Below are positions 46,458 through 57,567 of a DNA stretch of 64,000 nt, piece after piece. The stretch lies in the NCBI RefSeq assembly GCF_900114205.1, contig NZ_FOSH01000006.1, positions 1 through 64,000 of the forward strand, read 5' to 3'. Under the pieces are notes generated by a model. The model had not been told where the DNA came from, searched no databases, and saw nothing but the letters and a program-made list of their open reading frames with translations. Each line of letters begins with the position of its first letter. Position 1 is the first letter of the stretch. The position numbers and the translations under genes were made by a program. This DNA is from Methylophaga sulfidovorans. GTDB taxonomy: Bacteria; Pseudomonadota; Gammaproteobacteria; Nitrosococcales; Methylophagaceae.

Positions 46458-46934
46458 ATGCGACATTTTCGATATACCATCTTATTGGTGTTTGTTTATA
46501 TCTTATCGGCATGTGCAACCCTGTCTCCTGAGTTTGAACAGCCACAGGTTAATATCACCTCATTTAATCTGGCTCCTCAATCAACAGCTTCAACACCGAC
46601 ATTTCTTATTGGACTACAAGTGATAAACCCAAACCGAAGTGCACTGCCGTTAAAAGGCATGAGCTATTCGGTTGAAGTCGATGGTTATCGTATTTTAAGT
46701 GGCGCTGAACCTGATTTACCTCGCGTCGCGGACTATGACACTGAAGAGTTTACAATCAGGGCTGTGCCAGATTTACTTGGCAGTGCGAAATTAATCAGTC
46801 AATTAATGAGTAATAATAAAGACTCGTTTGATTATCGATTTAAGGCGCGTCTTGATGTCGGCAGCCTGTTGCCTTTTATTGATATTGAAGAGGCCGGGAC
46901 ATTTAATTTAAAAAAACCTGCTTCATCACGATAA
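46458..46934 (+). CDS. LEA type-2 (WHy-domain) lipoprotein
   Basis: 158 residues. Lipoprotein signal with lipobox LSAC (Cys19). The mature protein is a single LEA14/WHy beta-sandwich: PQVNITSFNLAP, FLIGLQVINPNRSALPLKGMSYSVEVDG, which is the characteristic NPN motif. Found widely in gammaproteobacteria as an envelope lipoprotein of unknown function. CAGGAG precedes the ATG. The antiporter gene follows 75 bases downstream. Confidence 0.85.
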   Translation: MRHFRYTILLVFVYILSACATLSPEFEQPQVNITSFNLAPQSTASTPTFLIGLQVINPNRSALPLKGMSYSVEVDGYRILSGAEPDLPRVADYDTEEFTIRAVPDLLGSAKLISQLMSNNKDSFDYRFKARLDVGSLLPFIDIEEAGTFNLKKPASSR

Positions 46935-47009
46935 AACATCTGTAAATCCGTGCTCTTATGAGCATTTGTTGCTATGTTTATGACATAGCTCATATTTAAA
47001 AGCGCCCCT

Positions 47010-48719
47010 ATGAATTCGATAAGTATGTTGTTCCTGTTAAGTGGTTCGCTGATTGCCCTCAGCATTTTGGCTAGCCGCTTATCATCATTATTTGGCCTGC
47101 CTTTGCTGATTATCTTCCTGGCTTTAGGCATGTTAGCCGGCGAAGACGGCATTTTAGGTATTCAGTTTAATAATTATTCTCTGGCCTTTGTTATTGGTCA
47201 TTTAGCTTTAGCCATGATCTTGCTTGATGGTGGTATGCGTACTCGCCTGAAAACATTCCGTGTGGGTTTCAAGCCAGCCCTGTCGATGGCGACCATCGGT
47301 GTGTTTATCACCAGTGGTGTGGTTGGTTTAATTGCTATGTGGGTGTTTAATCTGACTCTGGTAGAAGGCTTATTGATCGGGGCTATTGTCGGGTCGACGG
47401 ATGCTGCAGCAGTATTCTCGATGCTGCGTGGTCAAGGTATCAATATCAACGAACGGGTTAGCGCTACCCTCGAAATCGAATCGGGAACCAATGATCCGAT
47501 GGCGATTTTCCTGACTTTGATGTTCATTCAGTTATTAATTAGTGATGACAATACCGTTTTAGGTAATGTTGAATTTTTTCTACAACAATTTGGCTTCGGT
47601 ATTGCCATAGGTTTGGCGGGTGGTTGGTTAGTTAAGCGTTTGCTGAGCCGCTTGGAGTTAATGCCAGGCTTATATTCTTTGCTGGCGCTGGCTTTGGGCT
47701 TTAGTATTTTTGGGCTGGCTTCCTGGGCTGGCGGCAGTGGTTTCCTGGCAATCTATCTGTGTGGTTTGATGATAGGTAGTGAAAATACACGCCAGTTACA
47801 ACATATTTTGCCAGTCTATGACGGCTTAGCCTGGTTAAGCCAAATTGGCTTATTCCTGGTATTGGGCATGTTAGTTACACCGACAGAATTAATGAAATAT
47901 GCTTTACCGTCACTGGTGATTGCCTTAGCGTTAATTTTTGTAGCAAGGCCATTGGCTGTGTTGCTGTCTGTAAAACCTTTTTTCAAATTTCGCTGGCGTG
48001 AAATCGGCTTTATTTCCTGGGTTGGTTTGCGTGGCGCTGTACCTATCGTATTAGCGATTTTCCCGGTTATTGGTGGTGTAGATAATGCGTCAATGTACTT
48101 CAATGTGGCATTTGCTGTGGTCCTGTTATCTCTGCTGATTCAGGGCGGAACATTATTACCGATGGCAAAATGGATGCGGGTACAAGTCCCTAAAAGAGCG
48201 AGTCCTAGACAGCGTGGCTCTTTGGGAATTCTGCCAGAGCGTGATTATGAAATGTTTGTCTATAAGGTAGAAAATCATCGTCTCGATGAGCAGCCTATCC
48301 GTTTATTACGCTTTCCATCAGGCGCAATGATTTCCGCCTTGTTTCGCAATGATGAAATGATTCATCCGAAAGGTAGCACCCGCTTAAAACTGGGCGATAT
48401 TTTATGTGTGATTAGTCGTGAAGAAGATTTAGATAATTTGAATGAGTTATTTAATGGCGACAATCAGCTTAACCAGAAACAATTGGCCTTTTTTGGTTCA
48501 TTTGTACTCAATGGCGATGCGATGTTGGTAGATGTTGCTAAGGCATATGGTTTAACCATCAGTCCTCAGGAAGTGGGTGTCAGTCTGGGCGAATTTATTG
48601 CGCGGCGTGTTGGTGGCCACCCTGTTGTGGGAGATGATATTGATTGGCATGGCATTCATTGGGTAGTGAATGAAGTCGATGGCGATACCGTGAAAAAAGT
48701 GGGGATGAGACTTTATTGA
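47010..48719 (+). CDS. nhaP2: Potassium/proton antiporter, NhaP2 (CvrA) type
   Basis: 569 residues: about 12-13 membrane helices of the CPA1 family with ILLDGGMRTR, the ion-site region AIVGSTDAAAVFSML and ESGTNDPMAIF, and the conserved VGLRGAVPIVLAIFP. Then a cytoplasmic TrkA-C/RCK-like domain (about 405-480) and a C-terminal CorC-HlyC-like part (GHPVVGDDIDW). This domain order is typical of NhaP2 antiporters, which export K+ in exchange for protons; this suits a marine organism. Weak ribosome site. Confidence 0.9.
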   Translation: MNSISMLFLLSGSLIALSILASRLSSLFGLPLLIIFLALGMLAGEDGILGIQFNNYSLAFVIGHLALAMILLDGGMRTRLKTFRVGFKPALSMATIGVFITSGVVGLIAMWVFNLTLVEGLLIGAIVGSTDAAAVFSMLRGQGININERVSATLEIESGTNDPMAIFLTLMFIQLLISDDNTVLGNVEFFLQQFGFGIAIGLAGGWLVKRLLSRLELMPGLYSLLALALGFSIFGLASWAGGSGFLAIYLCGLMIGSENTRQLQHILPVYDGLAWLSQIGLFLVLGMLVTPTELMKYALPSLVIALALIFVARPLAVLLSVKPFFKFRWREIGFISWVGLRGAVPIVLAIFPVIGGVDNASMYFNVAFAVVLLSLLIQGGTLLPMAKWMRVQVPKRASPRQRGSLGILPERDYEMFVYKVENHRLDEQPIRLLRFPSGAMISALFRNDEMIHPKGSTRLKLGDILCVISREEDLDNLNELFNGDNQLNQKQLAFFGSFVLNGDAMLVDVAKAYGLTISPQEVGVSLGEFIARRVGGHPVVGDDIDWHGIHWVVNEVDGDTVKKVGMRLY

Positions 48720-48973
48720 GCAGGCGATATGTGACTGAATCCATGTTTCCTCTCATTAAACATTGTTTTACATTTCGCTTTCTGTCATATTTTCCACATC
48801 ATCATTTTTTGGTGGCCTGTCATAACTTATAGAACACATTCTGGGCACTGTTTAATGCAGAACAGTGGGACGTACTGATGTCTGTTTGAATATTTTCATA
48901 GTGAAGGTTTGCTTCATATGAGCTAGCAAACACGATGCGGTTTTGACGGGTGGCTGTTTTCTATGGAGTTACT

Positions 48974-51082
48974 ATGAATTTATCAATTCAGCAGCGTTTT
49001 AGCTTCTGGGCCGGACTGAGTCTGTTATCCATTGTGCTCGTGACGGTATTAGTCTCGATGTATAACTTTGGAAAAATTAATCGCTCACTTTCTGAGTACA
49101 GTAGTGAATTGACAAAAAAACAGGCGGAATCCTATCTCGAATTACTGGCTAGTGATACCAGTGCCAGTCTGCTTGTTCCTCTTGAAAAAGCATTGAATGT
49201 TGCCACCTCCACAGCCATGTCTATGCAGTCTATTGCTGATGGTTCAAACACTATTGATAAGCGTGAATTAACCTTAGATATTTTAAAAAAGACGTTAAAC
49301 CTGAGTCCGAATTTCTTAGGAACGTACGTCGCATTTGAACCTAATCAACTCGATTTTTCTGATGGCTTATATCAATCAACAACAGGTAGTGATGATAAAG
49401 GTCGTTTTTTACCGTATGTGATTCACGGTGATAATGATGGTTTCATTATTGAGAATCTGGTTGGACTTGAAGACCAGAGCCTTGACGAAAATGGTGTCAG
49501 AGCCGGCGAATATTATCTATGCCCGAAAGATTCCAACAAAAGCTGTGTCATTGATCCTTATATTTATCCTATTAATGGTAAGGATGTCTTATTGACCAGT
49601 ATGGTCGTGCCAGTGGATAGAAACGGGAAATTCATTGGTATGACCGGGATAGATATCAGTGCCGACTTTTTACAGTCCAAAGTGATTGAAGTCGACAAAC
49701 AGCTTTATGATGGTGCAGGCCAGATGCTGTTATTAAGTCCAAAGGGGGTGATCGTTGCTGATAGCGAGCATCCGGAATTAGTGGGCAAAAACCTGAAGTC
49801 TATTGACGCTGGTCTGGTTGAAAAAATCAAAGCGGTATCTGTTTCAGGGGAAGACAGTATTTTTGCTGATAATAAAACCCTGAACGTACTAAAACCTTTT
49901 ACCTTGGCTCAGGCTGATAAGCCATGGATTGTCTATATTTCAGTGCCAGAAGCCGTTATCTATGCTGATATCAGGCAGCAGCAAGAATTTATGGATAATC
50001 AGCAATCTCGTTTCATCAGTCTAACAACACTACTCGGCATATTATTTGCGGTTATTGGTGTGCTTGTTGTTTGGTTCGTCGCCAAAAGTAGTGTGAAGCC
50101 TTTACATGATATGACCGGCATTGTTGGCAAACTGGCCGGTGGAGAAGGTGATCTGACACAACGGATTAGTGTTACTCGTCAGGATGAAACCAGTAAGCTG
50201 GCAAACCTGTTAAACACTTTTATTCAGAAGTTGCAGACTCTAATTAAAAATATGCTGCCTATTGGTAATCGCATAAGTGATTTGTCAGCTCAGGGTAAGC
50301 AGATTAGTCAGCAAACCAGTGAACAGATGAATGAGCAAAGTAGTTTACTGGATCAGATGGTGTCTGCGGTTACTGAAATGTCTGCCTCTGCTCAGCAAAT
50401 TGCCGGTAATGCTGAACGTACGGCAACACTGGTGAGTGATGCGCATCAATCAACAGAAGCCGGTGCCGATCTTGTTAGTCAGAATGCACAGTCAATCAGT
50501 GATGTAAAAAACAGTGTTCAACTCTCTGAAGTGGCGCTGGAACAATTGGTCAAAAACAGTGGTGCGATTGCAGAGATTCTGGTTGAAATTCAGGGCATCG
50601 CCGAGCAAACCAATTTGTTGGCCTTAAACGCAGCGATTGAAGCAGCCAGAGCGGGTGAAAAGGGACGCGGCTTTGCTGTCGTAGCAGACGAAGTGCGTGC
50701 GTTGGCTAATCGTTCGCAGTCAGCGACGGTCGAGATCCAGAGTCGTCTTTCTCTATTGAACCAGGGCAATAAAGAAGCCTCTGAAGCGATGAAAAAAAGC
50801 GGTGAGCAGGTGGAACATAGCGTGGAATTAGCGCATTCAGCTGCCAGTGCCTTAATGAAAATCAAAACTGCTATTGATGAAGTATCTGAAATGACCTTAC
50901 AGATAGCTTCAGCAACTGAAGAGCAGAGTAATGTCTGTGAAAATGTCAGTGAGAACTTAACACGCATTTCTGATCTGGTTCAGCAAACGGCAGAAGGCGC
51001 AAAACAACTCAGTCAGGTCGGTAGCGATTTGGATGCCACAGCCAATGAGTTACAAACTGGCTTATCGTCATTCAAGGTGTAA
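48974..51082 (+). CDS. Methyl-accepting chemotaxis protein with dCache sensor
   Basis: 702 residues from the ATG at 48974, which has GGAG just upstream; a GTG at 48950 is an unlikely alternative. TM1 (about 12-32), a large periplasmic double-Cache domain (about 40-345) with [13 protein letters not shown] and [12 protein letters not shown], and TM2 (about 352-372). HAMP ([13 protein letters not shown]) and the signalling domain follow, with hairpin tip [22 protein letters not shown]. Senses a small external molecule, perhaps an amine or organic acid; the ligand is not readable. No C-terminal pentapeptide for CheR is visible. No che genes are nearby. Confidence 0.93.
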   Translation: MNLSIQQRFSFWAGLSLLSIVLVTVLVSMYNFGKINRSLSEYSSELTKKQAESYLELLASDTSASLLVPLEKALNVATSTAMSMQSIADGSNTIDKRELTLDILKKTLNLSPNFLGTYVAFEPNQLDFSDGLYQSTTGSDDKGRFLPYVIHGDNDGFIIENLVGLEDQSLDENGVRAGEYYLCPKDSNKSCVIDPYIYPINGKDVLLTSMVVPVDRNGKFIGMTGIDISADFLQSKVIEVDKQLYDGAGQMLLLSPKGVIVADSEHPELVGKNLKSIDAGLVEKIKAVSVSGEDSIFADNKTLNVLKPFTLAQADKPWIVYISVPEAVIYADIRQQQEFMDNQQSRFISLTTLLGILFAVIGVLVVWFVAKSSVKPLHDMTGIVGKLAGGEGDLTQRISVTRQDETSKLANLLNTFIQKLQTLIKNMLPIGNRISDLSAQGKQISQQTSEQMNEQSSLLDQMVSAVTEMSASAQQIAGNAERTATLVSDAHQSTEAGADLVSQNAQSISDVKNSVQLSEVALEQLVKNSGAIAEILVEIQGIAEQTNLLALNAAIEAARAGEKGRGFAVVADEVRALANRSQSATVEIQSRLSLLNQGNKEASEAMKKSGEQVEHSVELAHSAASALMKIKTAIDEVSEMTLQIASATEEQSNVCENVSENLTRISDLVQQTAEGAKQLSQVGSDLDATANELQTGLSSFKV

Positions 51083-51152
51083 ATCAGTTATCAGCCAGCA
51101 GCAATGCTGGCTGTGCTACATCTATCAGAGTTAAAAAGTCACGGTAAGTATC

Positions 51153-51161
51153 TGGTATAAT
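51153..51161 (+). promoter_or_regulatory. Extended -10 promoter element for metH
   Basis: TGGTATAAT (51153-51161) is a match to the extended -10 box TGnTATAAT, 47 bases before the metH ATG. A good -35 is not obvious, as expected for extended -10 promoters. No cobalamin riboswitch fits in the 125-bp gap. Confidence 0.55.
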
Positions 51162-51207
51162 CGTGCGGTTTTTATAATCGCTTTACCAGATGGGAAATCT
51201 GCTTTAA

Positions 51208-54200
51208 ATGACTGTGCTTCAACAAATTAAATCCTTACTCGAACAACGTATCCTGATTCTTGATGGTGGTATGGGTACCTTGATTCAAAGTTATAAGTTG
51301 GAAGAGAAAGATTTCCGTGGCGCACGGTTTGCTGACCATCCTTGTGATGTTAAAGGCAATAACGATCTTTTGTCTTTGACCCAACCACAGATTATTCGTG
51401 ATATCCACCGCGCCTATTTTGAAGCGGGTGCTGATATTGTCGAAACCAATACCTTTAACGGCACCTCTATTGCTATGGCTGATTACCAGATGGAAGATCT
51501 GGTCTATGAGTTAAACAAAGTCTCAGCAGAATTAGCCAAAGAAGTGGCTGATGAGTTTACGGCTAAGAACCCAGATAAACCGCGCTTTGTCACCGGCGTG
51601 TTAGGTCCAACTAACCGCACAGCCAGTATCTCTCCGGATGTTAATAATCCAGGCTTTCGTAATGTCAGTTTTGATGAACTGGTTGAAGCCTATCTGGAAG
51701 CCATTCGTGGTTTGCTTGACGGTGGTGCAGATTTATTACTGGTAGAAACCGTTTTTGACACATTGAATGCGAAAGCTGCGTTGTTTGCCATTGATCAATT
51801 CTGCGAACAAAATGCTGTGCATATTCCGGTCATGATTTCCGGTACCATCACCGATGCCAGTGGACGTACACTCTCTGGCCAAACGGCTGAAGCCTTCTGG
51901 AACTCCTTGTCCCATATTCAACCGCTGAGTATTGGTCTGAACTGTGCGCTCGGTGCCGAACAATTACGTCAGTACGTAGAAGAATTATCTAATGTGGTGA
52001 CCTGCCATATCAGTGCTCACCCCAATGCGGGTTTACCTAATGAGTTTGGTGAGTACGATGAATCACCTGAAGTCATGGCGGCACAGATTAAAGAATGGGC
52101 TGAGTCAGGTTTTTTAAATATTGTCGGGGGGTGTTGTGGTACCGCGCCTGCACATATTAAAGCCATTGCCGATGCCGTTGCCGGGATTAAGCCGCGTCAA
52201 CCTAAAGCTAACCTACACCATTGTCGCTTAAGTGGTTTAGAGCCGTTAAATATTACCCCAGACAGTCTCTTCGTGAATGTGGGTGAACGTACTAATGTGA
52301 CTGGCTCTGCCCGTTTTGCCAAGCTGATTAAAGAAGGTGATTACGACACGGCTTTAGATGTAGCTCGTCAGCAGGTGGAGAATGGTGCCCAAATCATCGA
52401 TATCAATATGGATGAAGGCATGTTGGACTCGAAAGAAGCCATGGTCATCTTCCTCAATTTACTGGCAGCTGAACCGGATATCAGCCGCGTTCCGGTGATG
52501 ATTGACTCATCCAAATGGGAAGTTATCGAGGCTGGTCTGAAATGTATTCAGGGTAAAGGCATTGTTAACTCCATCAGCCTGAAAGAAGGCGAAGAGAAAT
52601 TCATCGAACAGGCAAAACTCGTTCGTCGTTACGGCGCTGCAGTGATTGTGATGGCCTTTGACGAAGTTGGTCAGGCCGATACCCGTCAGCGTAAGCTGGA
52701 GATTTGTAGACGTTCATATGAAGTGCTGACAGAAAAAGTCCATTTCCCGCCTGAAGATATTATCTTTGACCCGAATATCTTTGCCGTCGCCACGGGTATT
52801 GAAGAACATAATAATTATGCCGTCGATTTTATTGAGGCTGTGCATGATATTAAACAAAGCCTGCCACATGCGTTGATCAGTGGTGGTGTTTCCAATGTCT
52901 CGTTCTCATTCCGTGGTAATAATCCGGTGCGTGAAGCCATTCATGCTGTTTTCCTTTATCACGCGATTAAAGCGGGCATGGATATGGGTATTGTCAACGC
53001 CGGACAATTAGCTATCTATGATGATTTGCCGGAAGAATTACGTGAAGCAGTAGAAGACGTCGTGCAGAACCGCCGTGAAGATTCTACTGATCGATTGCTG
53101 GAACTCGCAGAAAAATACAAAGGCGAAGGCGGCAGTGTGGCTAAACAGGAAGACTTGGCCTGGCGTGAACTGCCGGTAGTCAAACGCCTGGAACATGCCT
53201 TAGTCAAAGGTATTGCCGATTATGTTGAAGATGATACTGAAGAAGCACGCCAACAATTTGCCAAACCACTCGAAGTGATCGAAGGGCCGTTGATGGATGG
53301 TATGAACGTGGTTGGTGACTTATTCGGTGAAGGTAAAATGTTTTTACCTCAGGTGGTCAAGTCTGCCCGCGTAATGAAAAAAGCGGTCGCTTATCTGATG
53401 CCCTTTATCGAAGCGGCTAAAGAAGAAGGTGATACCAGCAAAAATAACGGCAAGATCTTAATGGCGACTGTTAAAGGCGACGTGCATGATATCGGTAAAA
53501 ATATCGTCGGCGTGGTGCTGCAATGTAATAACTTCGAAGTGATTGATCTCGGTGTAATGGTGCCTGCACAGAAAATCCTGGACACAGCACGCGAAGAAAA
53601 AGTCGATATTATCGGCCTGTCTGGTCTGATTACACCATCACTGGATGAAATGGTCCATGTCGCTAAAGAAATGGAGCGACTGGGCATGGAAACACCATTA
53701 ATGATTGGTGGCGCTACTACTTCATTAATTCATACGGCCGTTAAAATCGAACCGAATTATCATGGCTGCAGTATTTATGTAAAAGATGCCTCTCGTGCCG
53801 TTGGTGTTGCCCAGCGTTTGGTGACCAAAGACACACGTGATGCCTTTATTGCTGATCTGAAAAAAGATTATGAAGAGAAGCGCTCAAGACATAAAGGACG
53901 TAAGAGTAGCCGCCGTCAATTAAGTATCACGGAAGCACGTGCCAATAAAACCAAGATTGACTGGGCAGCCTATAAACCAACCAAACCGGTGAAATTAGGT
54001 CTGGAAGTGTTTGATGACTATCCATTGGCTGAGTTAGTTGAGCGTATTGACTGGACACCTTTTTTCCAATCATGGGAACTGGCGGGTAAATTCCCACGTA
54101 TCCTGACTGACGAAGTGGTGGGTGAACATGCCACACACTTATTCGAAGATGCGAAAAAAATGTTGCAGCAAATCGTTGATGAGAAATGGCTGACAGCGAA

Positions 54201-54906
54201 AGCAGTGATAGGTCTGTTCGCAGCCAACAGCATTCATGACGATGATATTGAAGTCTATCGCGATGATAACCGTGATGAGGTGTTGATGACGCTGCATAGC
54301 TTACGTCAACAAACCGAACGTCCACCTGGTCGCCCTAATGCCGCTTTAGCCGATTTTATCGCGCCAAAAGAAAGTGGCGTCAATGATTATATCGGTGCTT
54401 TTGCGGTGACAGCCGGTATAGGTATTGATGAGCACGTTGCACGTTTTGAAGAAGATCATGATGACTATCACAGTATTATGCTGAAAGCATTGGCGGATCG
54501 CCTGGCAGAAGCGTTTGCTGAGCGTATGCATGAACGGGTTCGTAAAGAATTCTGGGGTTATGCTAAAGAAGAGCAATTAGATAACGATGCCTTGATTGAT
54601 GAGAAGTATCAGGGGATTCGTCCTGCGCCTGGTTATCCGGCCTGTCCGGACCATACCGAAAAAGGCCTGTTATGGGAGCTGATTGACCCCGTTACACATG
54701 CAGATATGACTATCACAGAAAGTTATGCCATGTTGCCAACAGCAGCAGTCAGTGGTTTCTATTTTGCCCATCCCGAATCACGCTATTTTGGTCTGGGTAA
54801 AATCGATTTGGATCAGGTGGAAGATTATGCCGAGCGTAAAGGCTGGGATAAACAAACAGCTGAACGTTGGTTAGGTCCGGCTTTATCCTATGATGGAGAT
54901 GATTAA
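51208..54906 (+). CDS. metH: Cobalamin-dependent methionine synthase
   Basis: 1232 residues, full length. Order: homocysteine-binding barrel (1-330; zinc Cys in LNCALG and GGCCGT), methyltetrahydrofolate-binding barrel (about 350-640; [19 protein letters not shown]), cobalamin cap (about 660-745; [19 protein letters not shown]) and Rossmann domain. That domain has the cobalt-ligand motif DVHDIGKN (D757, H759) and [15 protein letters not shown]. The S-adenosylmethionine activation domain (about 900-1225) has PGYPACPDH and AYAMLP-like [13 protein letters not shown]. In a methylotroph it links the folate C1 pool to methionine. Its TAA shares a base with the slyX ATG. Confidence 0.97.
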   Translation: MTVLQQIKSLLEQRILILDGGMGTLIQSYKLEEKDFRGARFADHPCDVKGNNDLLSLTQPQIIRDIHRAYFEAGADIVETNTFNGTSIAMADYQMEDLVYELNKVSAELAKEVADEFTAKNPDKPRFVTGVLGPTNRTASISPDVNNPGFRNVSFDELVEAYLEAIRGLLDGGADLLLVETVFDTLNAKAALFAIDQFCEQNAVHIPVMISGTITDASGRTLSGQTAEAFWNSLSHIQPLSIGLNCALGAEQLRQYVEELSNVVTCHISAHPNAGLPNEFGEYDESPEVMAAQIKEWAESGFLNIVGGCCGTAPAHIKAIADAVAGIKPRQPKANLHHCRLSGLEPLNITPDSLFVNVGERTNVTGSARFAKLIKEGDYDTALDVARQQVENGAQIIDINMDEGMLDSKEAMVIFLNLLAAEPDISRVPVMIDSSKWEVIEAGLKCIQGKGIVNSISLKEGEEKFIEQAKLVRRYGAAVIVMAFDEVGQADTRQRKLEICRRSYEVLTEKVHFPPEDIIFDPNIFAVATGIEEHNNYAVDFIEAVHDIKQSLPHALISGGVSNVSFSFRGNNPVREAIHAVFLYHAIKAGMDMGIVNAGQLAIYDDLPEELREAVEDVVQNRREDSTDRLLELAEKYKGEGGSVAKQEDLAWRELPVVKRLEHALVKGIADYVEDDTEEARQQFAKPLEVIEGPLMDGMNVVGDLFGEGKMFLPQVVKSARVMKKAVAYLMPFIEAAKEEGDTSKNNGKILMATVKGDVHDIGKNIVGVVLQCNNFEVIDLGVMVPAQKILDTAREEKVDIIGLSGLITPSLDEMVHVAKEMERLGMETPLMIGGATTSLIHTAVKIEPNYHGCSIYVKDASRAVGVAQRLVTKDTRDAFIADLKKDYEEKRSRHKGRKSSRRQLSITEARANKTKIDWAAYKPTKPVKLGLEVFDDYPLAELVERIDWTPFFQSWELAGKFPRILTDEVVGEHATHLFEDAKKMLQQIVDEKWLTAKAVIGLFAANSIHDDDIEVYRDDNRDEVLMTLHSLRQQTERPPGRPNAALADFIAPKESGVNDYIGAFAVTAGIGIDEHVARFEEDHDDYHSIMLKALADRLAEAFAERMHERVRKEFWGYAKEEQLDNDALIDEKYQGIRPAPGYPACPDHTEKGLLWELIDPVTHADMTITESYAMLPTAAVSGFYFAHPESRYFGLGKIDLDQVEDYAERKGWDKQTAERWLGPALSYDGDD

Positions 54907-55109
54907 TGAATAATGACATTATTGATCTTCAAACCCGCTTAGCTTTTCAGGACGGCTTGCTGGAAGAGTTAAATCAGGTAGTCATCGATCAGCAAAAACA
55001 GCTTGATCGTCTGGAACAGCGTATGGTTGCCTTCAAAGCTCAAATAGAAAGCATGCAGCAGATGCAACTCATGCGTCCGGGCGATGAGCCACCGCCACCG
55101 CATTATTAA
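54906..55109 (+). CDS. slyX: SlyX family protein
   Basis: 67 residues, mostly one coiled-coil helix (DLQTRLAFQDGLLEELNQVV to about residue 50) with the conserved C-terminal PPPPHY. Function unknown in all species. Start overlaps the metH stop by one base, so it is translated with metH. Confidence 0.92.
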   Translation: MNNDIIDLQTRLAFQDGLLEELNQVVIDQQKQLDRLEQRMVAFKAQIESMQQMQLMRPGDEPPPPHY

Positions 55110-55123
55110 GCTTTAAATGATCA

Positions 55124-57145
55124 ATGATGTCTTTGCCACAACGTCACTGCTGGATATTACAAGGCGATTTTGATTGGCTTAATCAACAGGCACAGAATTT
55201 TTATCAATCTGTGCCGTCATCTACTCGTTTTTGGGTAAGCGACCATATTGCTCCAGATGAGGCAATACCAGTTAAAAAGGCGCACCAGCATCTAGGGCAA
55301 GAGTGTGACCTGCTAATTTTTCAGGTAACAACAGAGTTTGACGCTGATGCATTTGGTGCTCTGATCGGCTGTGTCAAAGCCGGTGGTACGGTATTGGTTT
55401 TGCTCAATACAGCTTTACAACCGACACACTGGTTGAAACGGTTTCTGAATATCGCCACTGCTTTTCCAGCGATTCAATCTTTCAACCAGCAGCAATCGTT
55501 ACCTGATTTAGTTCTTCCTGGCACAGAAAATTCGCTATCTCCTGTTATCCCGACTGAGGAGCAAAGTAAGGCTATTGCCAGTGTGATGAAAGTCGTTAGC
55601 GGACATCGTCGCCGGCCATTAGTCTTGACTGCAGATAGAGGGCGGGGGAAAAGTGCTTTATTAGGGATGGCTGCTGCTGAACTTCTGAAATCAGGTAAGC
55701 AACATATTCTGGTGACGGCTCCCAGTCCGGCAAATATCCAAACTTTACTGTTACATGCACATCAGCAATTAGCAGAAAGTAAGCTGGGTAAGACATCTGT
55801 TCAATGGCATGATGCCATCGTGGAATTTATGGCGCCCGATGCCATTTTGCAGAGCCAGCCAGCGACTGATTTATTGATCGTCGATGAAGCAGCGGCTATC
55901 CCGGCAAATATGCTGGAGCAATATCTGCTCAACTATTCCCGCTTAGTATTCAGCTCAACTATTCACGGTTATGAAGGGACCGGACGCGGTTTTGCTCTGC
56001 GTTTTTATAAAACCTTGGATAGATTGGCCCCAGGCTGGCGAGCTTGTGCATTAGAACGTCCTGTTCGCTGGGCTGAGAATGATATTGTTGAGCAGTTTAG
56101 TTTTGCAGCTTTGTTGTTAGATGCCGAGCCTGTGGATGGCGAAGTAATATCTGCTGCTGAACAAAACGAGCTGATATTTGAAACGCTTGAACAGCAGCAA
56201 TTATTGAGCAATGAACGTTTACTCAGACAGGTGTTTGGTTTGATGGCACTTGCGCATTACCGAACACGTCCTGCTGATTTACAGATGTTATTGGATCATC
56301 CTGATATGCGTGTCAGTGTCTTACGTTATCAGGGTAATGTCGTCGCCACATTGTGGACAATTGATGAGCCAGCTCTCGATAGTGAGTTAGCACAGCAAGT
56401 CTATGATGGCATACGCCGTCTAAAAGGACATTTATTACCGCAATCTTTATTAGTGCACGCCGGAATTGAGGATGCTGCACAATATCATTATCAGCGAATC
56501 AGTCGTATCGCCGTGCATCCTGACTGTCAGCAACGAGGCTGGGGGCAGCTTTTATTACAGCAGTATTTTTCTACAACAGGTAATGCGGATGTGGTTGGAG
56601 TCAGCTTTGCTTTATCAGTCGAGCTGCTCAACTTCTGGTCAAAAGCAGGTTTTAAAATCGTGCGTATTGGTCATCATAGTGATGAGGTTTCTGGCAGCTT
56701 ATCGGTGATGATGTTAAAAGCCATCAATGCTGATGGGGAAAAACTGGTTAAAAGAGCGCAACAAACGCTGGCTCAGCAGTGGTTTTTTTTATTAGGCAGA
56801 CAATGGCATGAACTTGATGCAACTGTGGTCATCCACATTAGCCAGTCACTTAATTATGATGAATCGTCGAAAATAGATTACCAGCAGCAAGTTAGAAGTT
56901 TTGCATATCAACAGCGGCCGTTTGAATCTTCGGAATGGGCGCTATGGCAGTGGCTTCGTTTCAGTGTCATTAGTCAGAGTTTTGAACAATTAACTGAGGT
57001 GCAGCAACACTTATTAATTATGCTGGTTTTGCAGGGCAGACGATGGGATACGGTGGCTAAAGAGCTTAATCTGACAGGACGCAAACAGATCCTTGCTGAG
57101 TTAAGACAAGCTATAAAACAGATACTCACGTCAGAAACTCACTGA
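55124..57145 (+). CDS. tmcA: tRNA(Met) cytidine acetyltransferase
   Basis: 673 residues. Makes N4-acetylcytidine at the wobble base of elongator tRNA-Met. Helicase-like module with Walker A TADRGRGKSALLG (near 170) and Walker B LLIVDEAAAIP (near 249), then SSTIHGYEGTGRGFALRF. The GNAT domain has RISRIAVHPDCQQRGWGQLL (near 453-472) for acetyl-CoA, and a C-terminal tRNA-binding tail follows. ATG-ATG at 55124, 14 bases after slyX, so probably in the metH operon. Convergent with the Rieske gene. Confidence 0.93.
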   Translation: MMSLPQRHCWILQGDFDWLNQQAQNFYQSVPSSTRFWVSDHIAPDEAIPVKKAHQHLGQECDLLIFQVTTEFDADAFGALIGCVKAGGTVLVLLNTALQPTHWLKRFLNIATAFPAIQSFNQQQSLPDLVLPGTENSLSPVIPTEEQSKAIASVMKVVSGHRRRPLVLTADRGRGKSALLGMAAAELLKSGKQHILVTAPSPANIQTLLLHAHQQLAESKLGKTSVQWHDAIVEFMAPDAILQSQPATDLLIVDEAAAIPANMLEQYLLNYSRLVFSSTIHGYEGTGRGFALRFYKTLDRLAPGWRACALERPVRWAENDIVEQFSFAALLLDAEPVDGEVISAAEQNELIFETLEQQQLLSNERLLRQVFGLMALAHYRTRPADLQMLLDHPDMRVSVLRYQGNVVATLWTIDEPALDSELAQQVYDGIRRLKGHLLPQSLLVHAGIEDAAQYHYQRISRIAVHPDCQQRGWGQLLLQQYFSTTGNADVVGVSFALSVELLNFWSKAGFKIVRIGHHSDEVSGSLSVMMLKAINADGEKLVKRAQQTLAQQWFFLLGRQWHELDATVVIHISQSLNYDESSKIDYQQQVRSFAYQQRPFESSEWALWQWLRFSVISQSFEQLTEVQQHLLIMLVLQGRRWDTVAKELNLTGRKQILAELRQAIKQILTSETH

Positions 57146-57181
57146 CAGCTAACCACAACTGTTTGTTGAATAAATAAGTCA

Positions 57182-57210
57182 TTGATTCAGTTATTACCAC
57201 GCTGAATCAA
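57182..57210. terminator. Hairpin between convergent tmcA and Rieske genes
   Basis: TTGATTCAG (57182-57190) pairs perfectly with CTGAATCAA (57202-57210), loop of 11. No clean T-run on the right; leftward the flank is only moderately T-rich. Likely a shared weak terminator. Confidence 0.55.
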
Positions 57211-57219
57211 CAATATTAT

Positions 57220-57567
57220 TTATGAGGATGAAATAAGGTAAACCTCGCCTGATGGCAGAACCTTAGTATTCAGCGGTGTTAAACTTTCGCCCCGGCATGG
57301 GCCTGAAAAGCAGTAACCATCTTCCAGTTGAAATAGTGCACCGTGGGTTGAACATTGAATATGCGTGCCTTCCAGCGACATAAACTGATCAGGTTGCCAA
57401 TTAAGCGGAATCCCCAGGTGAGGGCAGAAGTTTAAATAGGCCCGAACTTCACCATCTTGTTTTAATAGAAAACAGTCCAGCGTTTTATCATCGTCTAATT
57501 CAACTTCAAAGCCTCGAGTTTTATATTCCTCAAGCTCGTTTTGATTGCAAAGATAGATTTCTGTCAT
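57220..57567 (-). CDS. Small Rieske 2Fe-2S protein
   Basis: 115 residues, a single Rieske domain with both cluster motifs: CPHLG (Cys and His) near 47 and CSTHG near 72. It ends SGEVYLISSS. The size fits soluble Rieske-type ferredoxins that serve oxygenases or nitrite reductase-like enzymes; no partner oxygenase is adjacent. Its ATG overlaps the kinase stop (ATGA), so the two genes are translationally coupled. Confidence 0.88.
   Translation of the reverse strand: MTEIYLCNQNELEEYKTRGFEVELDDDKTLDCFLLKQDGEVRAYLNFCPHLGIPLNWQPDQFMSLEGTHIQCSTHGALFQLEDGYCFSGPCRGESLTPLNTKVLPSGEVYLISSS

Noticed and set aside
51083-51207. Cobalamin or SAM riboswitch before metH
   Set aside because: The gap is only 125 bp, contains an extended -10 close to the gene, and shows no B12-box or SAM-type stems.
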